From Straminergon stramineum (taxonomy: Eukaryota > Streptophyta > Bryopsida > Hypnales > Calliergonaceae), in contig OY987272.1 in assembly GCA_963920665.1 (NCBI GenBank), forward strand, positions 15,691,001 through 15,755,000: a stretch of 64,000 nucleotides of DNA, in the 5' to 3' direction. The number at the start of each line of letters is the position of its first letter. The first letter of the stretch is position 1. Positions 52,801 to 64,000 of this stretch are shown here, piece by piece. Under the pieces are notes generated by a model. It was not told the DNA's origin. It was given only the letters and a program-made list of their open reading frames with translations, and did not search any database. A program made the position numbers and the translations under genes.

Positions 52801-53489
52801 TTTTCTTGGCTTTTTCCATCACTCTTTATCTTGCACAATTTTTAGAGAATCTTTTTTTGAGCTTTAATTTTCATGCATACATTATTTTAAATGATTTAGA
52901 AATTATCCATATTTTATTTTATTTAAAAAATATTATTTCTAAAATCACTATAATGAGGCTATTTTGAAACAAATACCTGTGATCACAAAGACTTCACTAT
53001 ATGTCACTACAAATTCCATTCAAAGCCTTTATAGAAAGTGCGGTGAAAGGTTTTTAAAGAAAAATTCAAACTATCTTTAAAAATTTCAAGCAATTTTGTG
53101 AAAACATTAGAGGAAGTTTGGACTCTTCGGAGGGCTACTAGGAAGTGCCGGTAGGGACTCTCATTGCATTATATTTAATTCGCTTGAGGAACTTTTCCCC
53201 TATTTCTGTACTTCATCACTTCCAAATGTCAGAGCATTCACTCTCAAGTACTATTAGTTAGGGTTGTGACAAGTGTTGTTTTGATATTTGAAAGCACCCC
53301 CAAAGCACCTCCCTTTGACAATTGTGGAATAGAAAATTGAAATATACTTTTGGAACTCCCGATATTCACATAAGGTGAATCTTTGTTTTGTCAGAAAATT
53401 CCCTCTTTTGAGTAGCTTCAATAGGCTCTAGAAATAGACTGGCTTGTCAAACCCTCGCAGCCCTCTAGACAGTCCAAAATTTCTCCATT
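49835..53489. other. AT-rich spacer, no gene seen
   Basis: A lone fold-back terminus (gggtgattgcaagaaacac) starts at about 52272 without a visible partner. Otherwise there are only short ORFs. Confidence 0.55.
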
Positions 53490-54780
53490 GGAACTCAAGG
53501 GACAAAAGCTTGAGGGACAAGGTAGGTTTTGCATATATGGAAGGTTGTTGTCAATAATGGCACTTTGGGCAAAAATGCACTTTAGAAGTATCTTTGATTA
53601 GTGATCGCTGAAAGGTTTTCAACAAGCTTATCTTGTTTACATTAAAAAAACCATTCGAAAGTTTGTTAGAAACTTCTCAACACTAAAAGTGTGTCAAAAG
53701 CGAGGAACTATTCAAGAAAGCATTAGAGCATCAAGATTGTAATAAAAAGGTTGAAAATAGAAATTTTCATTTTCTAAGAAAAAATATTTGTCAATATGTA
53801 AACTCTAAATAGAACGATGACAAATTCCAATCTTTATCCCAAAATTTGCTATTGAGCAAAAACAATAATACCCTCCATACATACAAGTATAATTAAAATG
53901 AAACAAACTAACGAGATTGTTGGACCATTTCAAACCAACCAATGAGACAACTCATATTTCATTGGGGGAGGTTAGGTCCAAGAGAAACACTCTTTGATAG
54001 CCATCAAGACCGAATAGATACTTTACAATCACTCTACCAAAATGATCCAAGGCCTATATAAACTCATCCCAACCATAGTCTCTCTCATCCTCAACTTCTT
54101 TGTTGTGTGACTCCTTCTTTCTTCCAATTCATCCTTGTTGCTAATCAACGACTTTGTGAGTTTTCTTTCAATTTGCTTTTCCTTTCTCTTGTTGTGAGGT
54201 TGTGCTTATTGTAGCTTTTCCCTTCATGGTTCTTTGTTTTGTTAGCTAGCAATTCATGTGTAATTGATGTATTTAGTATTGAGGAGGAGATTATAAGGAT
54301 GTCTTGACTAGGAGATCTTCAAGTATAGCACGATAGGTTTTCACATTGCATGTGGTGCCAAATTATTTGTGAAGAATTGGATTCCAAGGCTTTTCAATAG
54401 TCTAATTTAGTATGTACATGAATTCAATTGGATTATTGGAGAGAATTGTTGATGTTTGGACTTTCAAGCAAGCTAGTTATTGTGAAGTTAGAACATCTAT
54501 ATTGACTAGTTTGGCTTTTCACTTTTCATCTTAGAATGGAAGCGGTAGATGCTTTAATTTCTTTTCATGCTCAATTCCAAGTCTCCCTAAATGATGGTCA
54601 ATTTTAGTAAAAGAATTTGGAGAGAATTGTAGATGTTTGAACTTGGACCAAGCAAGATAGTTATTGTGAAGGAGTAAATGCTTTCATTTCTTTTCATGTT
54701 CTAGCTCTCTATTTCATGTTGCTCCAATTGCAAGGCCCTCATTGTAGCCCAGAAGTCCCTTCTCTTTTCAATATCCTATT
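53490..54780 (+). repeat. Inverted copy of the S1-gene leader/promoter segment
   Basis: Reverse complement of 25930-27170, moderately diverged. It is oriented so that its promoter fires toward the plus-strand S1-type gene at 57826. The block contains the TATA box, leader, donor and leader-intron repeats. Confidence 0.8.
54055..54160 (+). promoter_or_regulatory. Third copy of the S1-gene TATA box and leader exon
   Basis: TATATAAA at 54055-54062, then ctctctcatcctcaacttc and a donor-like ttgtgagttttc near 54150. It matches the promoters at 26.6 and 63.0 kb in sequence and spacing. If used, it would require an intron of several kb to reach the ATG at 57826. Confidence 0.5.
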
Positions 54781-55390
54781 TTCCATGCTTTTCAATAGGC
54801 TACAAAAAAGAGCTCCTAATTTCCTTTGAACTTATAGAAAATTTTGTTTGTTATGCTATTTTCTTATATGTACAGATCATTATCAGACCAGAGAAGTGAA
54901 TTTTCAAAAGTTTTTCACCATGGTGACAATCAGCCAGCGCACATGCCCAGGATTCTGACCTGCCAGCCACCAACCGCGTGGACACATGGTGGGGCGTGAT
55001 TGGTTGGGACGAAACTCTCACAGGCTAGCGGTCCTCCCCACGCACATGAACCAAACCCCCCACCATGCCCTGCCCCGCCACAAGTGAAATTGGGAAGCCC
55101 CATTTGTTCGAAGGCCAGTGTGACCTCAATGAAAATGTTCTTAACCTCTCAACGTCCAGATTCATCTCCAAAATTAACGATTTGAGAAAAACCATTATAA
55201 AGTGCTATTTGGAAGACTATTTTGGAATTTCTATACAAATAAAAGTTGTAGACTATGAGTTGTAGATTCCATCCATACGGTTAGATTCACCAATGCTATT
55301 ACCAATATCTTTTTTTATACATTTTGAGAGGAAATTTTCTAAATTCCTTCTAAATGCAATTTCAAGAAAAATATGATCATTTTGGGGTAA
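54781..55390. other. Spacer with a GC-rich island, no gene seen
   Basis: The part at about 54920-55120 is C-rich (ccaaaccccccaccatgccc) in AT-rich surroundings and gives two short overlapping ORFs without recognisable domains. Confidence 0.45.
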
Positions 55391-56505
55391 AATTTGTTGG
55401 AATGGATTTGGAATGAGATTATCTCCACATGGTGATTTCTTGAAATTTGTGTGTTCTTAAGCTCTATGATAATTTTGGCAATTTTAGTTTAGAACTAGAG
55501 TCAATGCAAATTTGGCTTGGTTAACCACTTGACATACTCCGACATTTGTAATTTTAGAAAAAAACATGTACTCTAGTAACACCAAATCCAACCCTTAGAT
55601 AGGACAACAACTTCATAATGTATTTCTACAAAATTAGGATAACTTTCATCCAAACAATAAGGAGGATGAAACTTGAGTTTTCATTTGTCTATTGTCCAGA
55701 AAATGGTCATTGGAGCACCTAGGGGTTAAACTTTTTAGTGCAAAACCCTAGCTCCTCCTCTATGTCTTAAGGAATTCTCAATAATTTCAAAGATATTTTT
55801 GTCAATTCAAACGCTAATACCTTGCAATTTTCATGGTGGAAATTTCTCATGTTTTTTCCTAAACTTCTAAAACTAGCTTACTACAAGATCCTACCATTCC
55901 ATGTATCCAATAAGTGTTTTTTTTCCCTAAAAGGGCACTTTTGGAGAGTTTTGGGGGAAAGCATAGTAAAGGAACTTTAGGAGTTAAGAATCCACTAAGA
56001 ACACTTGCAATTCAAAAGTCACCATGAACCCTAGTCATAATTGATTATCATTTCCCAATCCACTTCATTTTTTGAATGCTATAATAGAGTAAGAGTTAAA
56101 GAAAATTTTGAAGAATTAGTAAATTGTAAACATCAAATTAGTCAAGCATGCTTATCATGACCCATTTAACCCCTAAGTGCTCCAATGTCCATTTTATGGA
56201 TGATGAATAGATGGAAATTCAAGTTTCATCATCTATATTGCTTGGATGAAAGTTACCCTAAATTGTGGATATATTTTATTAAGTTGTTGTCCTATCTAAG
56301 GGTTGGATTTGTTATTTCTAGAGTACATATATTTTTCTAAAATTACAAATGTGCAAGGATGTCAAGTAGTTGACCAAGCCAAAATTGCATTGACTCTAGT
56401 TCAAAATCGGATTTGCCAAAATGAAGTCACAGATTTGGTGAACACAAAAATTTCAGAAAATTACCAAGTGAAGAGTACCTCATTTCAAATCCACTCCAAG
56501 TTTTA
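55391..56505. mobile_element. 1.1-kb inverted-repeat element
   Basis: The left arm 55391-55731 and right arm 56164-56505 are reverse complements with scattered mismatches (for example ccaacccttagataggacaa and ttgtcctatctaagggttgg). The spacer 55732-56163 resembles 27900-28140. It separates the third leader copy from the S1-type gene at 57826. Confidence 0.8.
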
Positions 56506-56935
56506 ATTAAAATTAAATTCTTAACAATTTTATATTATGAATCATTCTCTATTTTTTTCCTATATGTTGTAATGCCAAATGATTTGAAATTTTTCAAGCA
56601 TGTAGTCAACTTGCCTTGAAGAATGAATCCAAAGAAGCACCACCATTTTGGACATTTTTTCATACAAATGCAAGCTTGTGAAGTGTAGTTGCTTGATTTT
56701 TCATAGGGCCAAAAAAAAGATTTCTATGAATCTTAAAGCTTATATCTTGCAATCCATGTGGTGAAAATTTCTAAATTTTTTTCCAAATATTTTCAAACTA
56801 GCTTACTTCAAGATCCTACAATTACATGTGTCCTAAAATGTATTTTTTTCTAAAATTTGGTACTTGTACTAGAAATGACAATTTTGGATTATTTTTAGAG
56901 AAACATAGTCAAAGACCTTAAGGGGTTAAGATAAT
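56506..56935 (+). repeat. Direct copy of 27700-28140
   Basis: Shares taaattcttaacaattt, cttgaagaatgaatc, aagaagc.ccaccattttg, catacaaatg and a caagatcctac motif with 27700-28140 in the same order. Confidence 0.75.
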
Positions 56936-56999
56936 TTTTGTTTGTTTGTTTGTTTGATATGATGAGATCTAATAAATTGCGAGTCTTTTGCAACATTCT

Positions 57000-57480
57000 T
57001 AGTACCACTCAAAAGTTCTTGGCAAGGAGGGGTGCAAGAACTTTGTTTCATGGCGTTTGGGCCTACAATGTGAAAGTTATTGAATTTCCATGTCTTTTTG
57101 AATCAATAAATTTAATTGAATTATCTTTTATTTTGAAAAATTCATAACTTTTGCATTACATGTCCAAACACCACAAAACAAAGTCCTTTTGCTCCTTCGT
57201 GCTTAAGGCTTTCTATTAGTGCAAATGTCATGGCGTTCACACCTATGGTGTGCATTGTGAAAGGTATGAATTTTAAAATTTTTAAAAAGTGAATTGAATT
57301 ATATTTTATTTTGAAAAAACCATAACTTTCACATCACATGTCCAAACATTACAAAATAAAGCCTTGGCTTGCACTCTTTTATGCATAAAGCTTTCTATTT
57401 GTATGCAATCTCTCACACTATAATGTGAAAGTTATTAAATTTCAAATTTGAATTGAATTCAAAAATTACTTTTACTTTTA
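57000..57480 (+). repeat. Tandem repeat of about 176 bp, 2-3 units
   Basis: cataactttt...acatgtccaaaca occurs at about 57145 and 57321, followed each time by caaa...aaagcctt / ctttctatt words. Partial units extend the series on both sides. Confidence 0.65.
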
Positions 57481-57825
57481 TTTTTATTGTGAAAATGGCA
57501 CAAGGCACACTACTCTAGCTCCTATAAAAAATAACTAAAAATTGTTCAAAGGAGTTCATATTCTATGAAGAGGCAATCAACTCTTAAATGGTCACTTCCA
57601 AAAGCAAAGTATATTAACTTGGTCTTCAATTCGTTTCCCAACCCCTGTGAGAAATGTGAGAAAAGACCCAAATCACACTGAAAAGTTAAAATTTCACACC
57701 CTGACCCCACCCTCCGTCACTTGCGCGGACTTGTGACGGGATGGCGTTGCCGCTGGCGGGGCTCAGTTCCGCCAGGCTGAGTTCCCCCACCCCGCCAGGC
57801 GGAACAGGGCATGTGCGCGGGCTGA

Positions 57826-58242
57826 ATGCGACTTGCTTTCATCGTGATGGTGGCTGCCATGGCCACCTCCGTCGTCCTCGTCTCTGGCCAGGATACCCAA
57901 CCGCCTGGCCCCGTGGGTGTCTTGTCCGTCCAAAATGCCTTCCCCAATTCCAAGCTCTTTGTGCAATGCTCCTCTGATATCCAACAACAAAAAGTGGCCA
58001 TCTTTCCGCCTCTTGTAACCCACACTGACATCTTCTACCCGGACGCCAACGCCTACATGTTGTGCACCGTCTACACATCCGCACCCACCGTGTGGGGCAA
58101 ATTCAACTTGTACGTGAGGGACCCGACGTTTCGGGCATGTTACAAGAACTGCGCTTGGAAAGCCGATGAGAATGGCTTGACGTTGATGTCCGAGGGTGGA
58201 CTCACAAATCGAGTCTTCTATGCTTGGCAGAGACGGCATTAG
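57826..58242 (+). CDS. S1-type (SPH) secreted protein, diverged third paralogue
   Basis: Single coding exon of 138 aa. A signal peptide (MRLAFIVMVAAMATSVVLVSG) is followed by an S1-type core: VLSVQNAFPNSKLFVQCSSD, MLCTVYTSAPTVWGKFNLYV, then CYKNCAWKADENGL, the C...C.W...(D/E)G signature of the family. Four cysteines fit two disulfides, unlike copies A and B, which have two. Family members are small secreted proteins, in poppy a pollen-inhibiting stigma ligand; in mosses the role is unknown. The coding region is much GC-richer than its flanks. The ATG has in-frame codons upstream but follows a GC-rich hairpin-prone segment (57740-57810). A polyadenylation signal AATAAA lies at 58377-58382. Confidence 0.85.
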   Translation: MRLAFIVMVAAMATSVVLVSGQDTQPPGPVGVLSVQNAFPNSKLFVQCSSDIQQQKVAIFPPLVTHTDIFYPDANAYMLCTVYTSAPTVWGKFNLYVRDPTFRACYKNCAWKADENGLTLMSEGGLTNRVFYAWQRRH

Positions 58243-58376
58243 AGGGCCAGGTTGTCAAGAGGCGAATATGCAATTACCATGCTATCGTTTTAGCTTTTAA
58301 ATCTCTTTACGGTGATGTCAATGGTGTTGGCATTTCCTTGTTGCTGAACAGAGTGTGTTACTGATTCAGTGGGAAT

Positions 58377-58382
58377 AATAAA
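58377..58382 (+). terminator. AATAAA polyadenylation signal of the third S1-type gene
   Basis: AATAAA 135 bp downstream of the stop codon in AT-rich sequence. Confidence 0.45.
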
Positions 58383-60799
58383 TCGAAGGGAAGATTTCAG
58401 AGACTCTTGTGGTGTCCGTGTTTGCCAGGTTTCCATAGTTCTTGCTATTGGTAGATTCCAGCTCTAGACTTTGTGCAAGATTCGGTCTGAGTGTTGTTGT
58501 TGGTTTCCGTGCGGATAAATCCAAAGAGATCTTGAAATAGACATGAAAGCCATCATATGCTTCCAGGTGTTACATTCTCAGCATTCTCTCAAGTTCACGC
58601 ATTCTCTCTTGTTGCAATTGCTTCAGTTACGGCCTTTGAAATGGCCATTAGCTCGTATTTAATTACCGAAAGATAATGCAAATGACGTTATATAAATTTT
58701 ACAGTGTTTATCCTTTGACAGGAATTCTTTTACTGAAAACTGAGCCTGGAGGCTTCCTAACATCGTGCTTTAATGTGAATTTCGCTAAAGGACACTTGAT
58801 CAGTGCCAATTTGGATTCTGTCTGTTAACATGTGAAGCACCTCAGAAGAAGTGACATAGCTCCACTGTATCCCCAAAATGCTTGGATCCAATGATTATAG
58901 CACCTTGCAATTCCTTCATTGTTATCTTGAACCTCTGTCGGCACAGTTGGCACCACAACGCTTAGTTGCTGCTCGAATCACTTTCCCACATTTACCAATT
59001 GTACCTTCAAAGCGGGAATGGTATAACTTCAAATGGCAAACGGGTGGGTGGGGGATCGTTCTCAGTGAAGTATTACACATCTCAAATTGATTGAACGCAA
59101 ATCTCAAATGCCGCTCGCAACATATGCCTGTGCACTGACATCTTTTGAATGGTTTACAAAGGCAGGGAAGAAGGCGAATGATGGCAAGTGCTGGGGCGAG
59201 GTCGACAAAAGACGCTCCCTGAATCAGTGGCAACCTTGATCCAAAAGAAGTACGGACTGCAAAAGAGTGGACAGTCCTGATACCATAAGCATGCTTGACA
59301 CAACTTTGGCTGTGTCCTCCTGCCAACCATTGATACAACAAAAATCATTCCCAAAAATTCCCCAACCAACTGTTTCACAGAAAGCACAAAGGCGTGCCTG
59401 AAGAAATGCAAATCGATAAGTTACGCACAGACGTGCCACCCATTGCAGGTACCAGAATGAGAGGAATCAAGACGATCGAGCCAACTAAGGATAAATCATG
59501 CTGAATGGCGTAGAATATCAATGGAACTGCACAAATTTAAGGAAAGAAAATGAAAGTCAGAAAACAACACGAACAAGGAACAAATACACCATTGCTTCGT
59601 AGGCATCGCAACTCAGGATCGCCGTGCATAACATCCTTCACTAAGAAAACTGCCGTCCTTTTTGAGACCCGACGCACATGCGGCAATATATGTGAACAGA
59701 AACACTTTAAAAATCCATTTCCAAGATACCTTCCCTTTCAAGAATCCACCAAAGTTAAGTTGAGGGAAAGCTCCTAATATTAGTAAGAGGCAGGCATATT
59801 CACCACTCCAGATTCTTCAAACCATCTCAAGCCTGGTAAAGACTGAAATGTGGCCGAGTATCTAGGAAATAAATACTTCAACCAATTTGGCAATTTCTGA
59901 GAGAATGAAGTTGTTTATAATCCAAACCCGATTGTCTTGACACCCAGTTGTAGAGGAAAATTTTAAGAAAACAGCGATGTCCAATCAATGCGCCATTTTC
60001 TTCCTCGTTTCGAAGTTCACTCAAACCTCTTTAATCTTACCACCTAGGGTCCAACTATTTCATTGTGGCATAGTCTGAATGCGGGACACGTATGCAACAG
60101 TCAATGATGGTTTACCAATGAGATTCTACAAAACTGTCACGCAAAGGAACTAGAGAAGCTCACAAGAAAGAGGTTGGAGCGTTCTTCGTTTATTATTCTC
60201 ACGCTGCCCTTTGCATCTATGGCTACCAAGAAACTATTTGGACCCAGTTCCAAGCACCGTTCATTCAAAGCGTCTGATCGGAATCTCCATGCGATCCGTA
60301 AATGGGGCCTACAAAACTGGAAGGGATAATGCAAATGAACACTGCATTATCGATTCACAGAGATTAGTAAATCGAAGGAAAGAATTCAGAGACTCGGGTT
60401 TCGTATGGTGTATCGGTTTGCGAAGTTGTTCACTTGCTGAAAACCTAAACAATCCACCAAGTACTCCCATCGATCATGTACAAATTACCACATAATATTT
60501 TTACAAGCTCTCTGTTCTAGAATACCGCTTGTGCGAGTTACTGTGGACCGATTCAATCTCGACAGCCCGAGTCCCGTCCACTCGATTGATCAAATCGAAT
60601 GCTTCAGAAATCTACTTAATTATACGTATGGAGACTCGCACTGAAACCAATGCCAACCAGAACCTCTCTCATCGTGTCAAGTTTGACAATTGCAAGCTTC
60701 CTGCGGAGAATGCACTTCTATCGATCTTGCAAGCTATTGCGAATTGAACAGATCGGTCATATGTGTGTTCAGGCCCACTTCCCGGGTGCCGGATCGACA
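58383..60799. other. Intergenic region of moderate GC, no recognised gene
   Basis: Several overlapping ORFs of 60-140 codons occur on both strands (for example 58922-59341 minus, 60211-60495 plus), but none shows a domain, signal peptide or consistent splice partners. Composition is closer to transcribed DNA than the AT-rich spacers, so an unrecognised transcript is possible. Confidence 0.45.
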
Positions 60800-61456
60800 G
60801 CCAGCCAGAACAGAGTATTATTTTAGAGTACACCCTTATGGTATGGCACTGAAATAGTGAATTCTACGACTTAGGAGAGGGCACTGGTTCAATTGAAGGT
60901 GTAAACTACATTTCGTTTCTCATGATCAGCTAAACTCTTTAAACCTATCTAGTATAAGATCAACGGGGTGTACGATCAATACATGTCGACTGTCGCATGA
61001 GTGAACAAAATCTTGCAAACGAATGATCGGTATTGGCCAAATCAATGCTTCCGTGTCAATATTGTTGCAATGGAACGGTCGAAGATTGATAATTTTCTTG
61101 AGAAATTCGTCGAACTGTACATTGAAGGATATATATTTTCCATGTTTCCCATCCGGAAGCTTCCGTCTGAAGCTAGTTTCCCAGATGATTGTGCACAGGG
61201 ATCGGGGAAACCAGGGAAAAGCGTGATGCAAGCAGCGAGAAACGAACATTTCCCTGACTGTTGGCTTCACTCTAATTAAACCGGGAGACGTACCACAGCA
61301 ACGCGATCTCCAGAATCCTTCAGAATTCCTTGTTATTCCATCCTCCACTCCCTCAGTAGTAGTCATTCCAACAGAAGGAAAGAAACGAAACGCACAGAAC
61401 ATCAAAGACACCCGGGATCACGACTTAGACCTTTAATTTGCCGTTTGAACAATCAT

Positions 61457-61462
61457 TTTATT
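61457..61462 (-). terminator. AATAAA polyadenylation signal of S1-type copy B
   Basis: Conserved with copy A, about 255 bp beyond the stop codon on the minus strand. Confidence 0.5.
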
Positions 61463-61715
61463 CACAAAGAGGCGAAGCTCTTTCACTTCAGAACATGCAC
61501 GCAAAATGTTCATAGCACCACATGCTTACGAAAACTCGCTAGCTAACTGCGTCGGCCGGTCGAGGTAGCCCCTAGCCAGCCCTCGCGTCATCTAAAAGCT
61601 TAAAACCAAGGAATTTTATGCATGCATGCTGCATCGATTTGATCTCTTCATACATAGATCGTGAGCCCATGCCAGCCACACTCCCATGCAGCCAACATCG
61701 TTCCGTAACGAACTT

Positions 61716-62180
61716 TTACTGTGGCCAGTGGTAGACGAGCTTTCCGTCCTGGGGCGTGATCCCCCTGTTTTCGTTGGGCACCATATACAAGCCATCCCTG
61801 TTGACCAGCCAGTACACAAAGTCGCCGGGGCTAAACAACGGATTCCTGGCCCATAAGGTGAACGTCCCCGACAAGGCCGGCCAACCAGGAATCGCAGGAG
61901 CGGACAGGGTGCACTTCCAGTAGTTCTGGTCCACAATCGGGAACTCAAAGCCGCCGTAGCCTGTGACCAGAATCGTGCCCACGTCTTGATGCCGGAAGCC
62001 GGAGTCGCACTGCACGTCGAGGATGACGTTGAGTTGGTCCTGGATCGAGATGGAGCCCATTTTCTTCTCGATGGGGCCCTCGGGGGGCGGGCGCGCCTCA
62101 ACATGGACTGCAAGGAGGGAGGACAGCGCCAAGGCCAGCACCAGCACGTAGAAAGCGCGATCTTGAAGAGACGCGGCCAT
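61716..62180 (-). CDS. S1-type (SPH) secreted protein, copy B
   Basis: 154 aa from the ATG at 62180 (MAASLQDRAFY), with a clear signal peptide up to about residue 29 (VEA|RPPP). S1-type core: NVILDVQCDSGF, FEFPIVDQNYWKCTL, FTLWARNPLFSPGDFVYW and NRDGLYMVPNENRG. Two cysteines only; the usual second pair before the W is missing. I chose this ATG over the upstream one at 62258 because the latter lies before a probable 5'-UTR intron acceptor (gtgcag at 62231-62226), and because the signal peptide starts cleanly here. Promoter TATATAAA (63023-63016) and leader exon lie about 0.8 kb upstream. The product is probably secreted; ligand and receptor are unknown. Confidence 0.85.
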   Translation of the reverse strand: MAASLQDRAFYVLVLALALSSLLAVHVEARPPPEGPIEKKMGSISIQDQLNVILDVQCDSGFRHQDVGTILVTGYGGFEFPIVDQNYWKCTLSAPAIPGWPALSGTFTLWARNPLFSPGDFVYWLVNRDGLYMVPNENRGITPQDGKLVYHWPQ

Positions 62181-62909
62181 GGTGAGAGCGAGATGGGGTC
62201 CCGCTGACTGTGAAGGCTCGACCAGCTGCACCTTGCATCGAAAACACACACACAGCACTTATTTAGAGTATGAAGTTGTTTGAAATTAATTAACTCTAGG
62301 TTTCCACAAATAAATTAGGGCTTTGCACTTGTAGCAACATGAAATGGAAACCTAGAACACAAAAAGTAATTAAAGCATCTCTTGCTTCAAGTCTGAAAAG
62401 TGAAAAGCTGAAGTAGTATTGATGTTTCGACTTCACAAGAACTATCTAGCTTGCTTGGAAGTCCAAACATCCACAGTGTTCTCCAAATTCATGTACCAAT
62501 AAAATTGGACCACTGGACATCCTTCAAATCGAGCATGAAAAGAAATTAAAGAATCTACCTCTTCATGTATGAAAAGTGAAAAGCCAAACTAGTATAGATT
62601 GTGTTTTGACTTCACAAGGACTAGCTTGTTTGGAAGTCCAAACATCCACAATTCTCTCCAAATTCATGAAATCGGACTATCAAAAAGCCATGGAATTCTT
62701 TACAAGTAATTTAGAACAACAAGCACTACAAAACCTATTGTGCTAGACTTGAAGATCTATTAGTCAAGACATGCTCATAATGTCTTCCTTGACAATAGAT
62801 ATATCAATCACGCAAATGAATTGCTCGTTGACAAAACAAAGAACCATGAAGGGTAAAGCCACAACAAGCACAACCTCACAACAAGAGAAAGGACAAGCAA
62901 ATTGAAACA

Positions 62910-63023
62910 ATACTCACAAAGTTGTCGATTAGCAACAAGGATGGATTGAAAGAAGGAAGGAGTCACAAGACAAAGAAGTTGAGAATGAGAGAGACAAATG
63001 AATGGTTGGAATGAGTTTATATA
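62910..63023 (-). promoter_or_regulatory. TATA box and untranslated leader exon of S1-type copy B
   Basis: TATATAAA (63023-63016, minus strand) followed by a pyrimidine-rich leader and a GTGAGT donor (about 62917-62912). Same arrangement as in copy A and the 54-kb copy. Confidence 0.65.
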
Positions 63024-64000
63024 GGCCATGGATCCTTTTGGTAGAGTGATTGTGAATTGTCCATTTGGACTCAATATAAGCCATCTCGTTGGTCAGTTTG
63101 AAACGGTTGAGCAATCTCGTTAGGTTGTTTCACTTGAATTACATTTGTGTGTATTGTGTATTATTGTTTTTGTTCAATAGCAAATTTTGAGATAAAGATT
63201 GGAACTTGGTATCATTCTATTGCTTAGATTTCATATATTGACAAATATTTTTTTTTAGAAAATTACAATTGCCATTTTCAATCTTTTTGTTACAATCTTG
63301 GCGGTCTATTGCTTTCTTGAATAGTTCCTTGCTTTTGACACACTTTTAGTGTTGAGAAGTTTCTATTGAACTTCCGAATGACTAATTTTGTGTAATGAAG
63401 GTAAGCTTGACGAAAACCTTTCGGTGATTTTTAGACAAAGATACCTCTAAAGAGCATTTTTGCACGATGTGTCATTGTTGATGACAAGCTTCTATGGATG
63501 CAAACCTACCTTGTCCCTCTAGCTTCCGTCCCTTGATTTTTTTATTGAAAGTTGTTGAAAGTTTTTATCCCCTAAAGCACCAAGTTGCATTTTTTTCCAA
63601 TATAGTGAATTGGGGGGCACTCACTACAAATGGATTTTCTTTCTCTTGAAATTTTTACATAACATGGGGATTAGATTTTTCATTAAGGCTTAACAATTGT
63701 CAAAACTTTTGATGACTAGGTTGAAAAATTATTGTATGATATGCATAGTGTTTTTCCTCAATTTGGCAACCTGGGATGATTAGATAAATTAATTTTTTTT
63801 CACAAACCTATATTTGAAATTGATTTTGTAGATTTCTTTATGTACGGGAAGCTCTAAATTATCACAATTGGATTAATAAGTTGGAAGCTATGAGGAGTTT
63901 TAATTTGACGGTGGCTATGGATTCTCTACTCTAAAGTACACTTTAAAGTCCTTTATTTAACTCAATTTTCAATATTTTATGACAAAATTAAAATCATTGG

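Larger units (their letters stand above)
60800..64000. repeat. Duplicated S1-gene block, copy B (runs off the window)
   Basis: Collinear and nearly identical to 24415-27640 in the coding part, somewhat more diverged beyond 62680. The match still continues at the last base, so the duplication end lies outside the window. Confidence 0.9.

Noticed and set aside
58922..59341. 139-codon minus-strand ORF
   Set aside because: No domain, no conserved texture, and overlapping ORFs on both strands; judged chance.

Overview
The window looks like nuclear DNA of a land plant, probably a bryophyte and most likely a moss; I cannot name the species. The reasons are spliceosomal genes with short GT-AG introns, a xyloglucan xylosyltransferase, three plant-only S1-type (self-incompatibility-protein-like, SPH) secreted-protein genes, plant telomere-type CCCTAAA repeats, and GC-richer genes lying as islands in very AT-rich, repeat-filled spacer. 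I saw no rRNA, tRNA, CRISPR array or bacterial operon. Layout: (1) 0.7-2.7 kb, minus strand: an intact two-exon GT34 xylosyltransferase. (2) 3.9-13.4 kb: gene-free AT-rich spacer with a 1.08-kb fold-back element (7466-8542). (3) 14.0-20.2 kb, plus strand: a 20-exon HEAT/ARM-repeat protein gene that I could splice completely (667 aa, no frameshift). (4) 20.2-24.4 kb: spacer with a 223-bp hairpin MITE. (5) 24.4-28.1 kb: a block carrying an S1-type gene. The block recurs at 60.8-64.0 kb (running off the window), and its promoter/leader part also recurs inverted at 53.5-54.8 kb, upstream of a third, diverged S1-type gene at 57.8 kb. (6) 29.5-46.5 kb: an accessory region unlike its surroundings. 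It holds a decayed Mutator-like transposase gene (minus, three in-frame stops), a short unknown ORF, a 435-bp tandem array, and a large multi-exon plus-strand gene that joins a ParB-like domain (CDGNHR motif) to a bacterial-type beta-class DNA amino-methyltransferase fold. (7) 46.5-57.5 kb: degenerate tandem repeats, fold-back arms and copies of the S1 leader. The observation I rate highest is a family of palindromic elements, each exactly 70 bp, with outer GGGGTC...GACCCC ends and a central 12-bp palindrome GTCGGATCCGAC (containing GATC). Four stand-alone copies lie inside the transposase gene and the methyltransferase-like gene (31214, 40228, 40469, 44039). The same 70-bp module is embedded once in each unit of the 435-bp array (six copies). 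A ParB-like/methyltransferase protein next to about ten copies of one palindrome suggests, but does not prove, a protein-DNA recognition system or the debris of one large mobile element. The S1 locus shows recent duplication: two nearly identical genes, one of which has lost its natural ATG (ATT).
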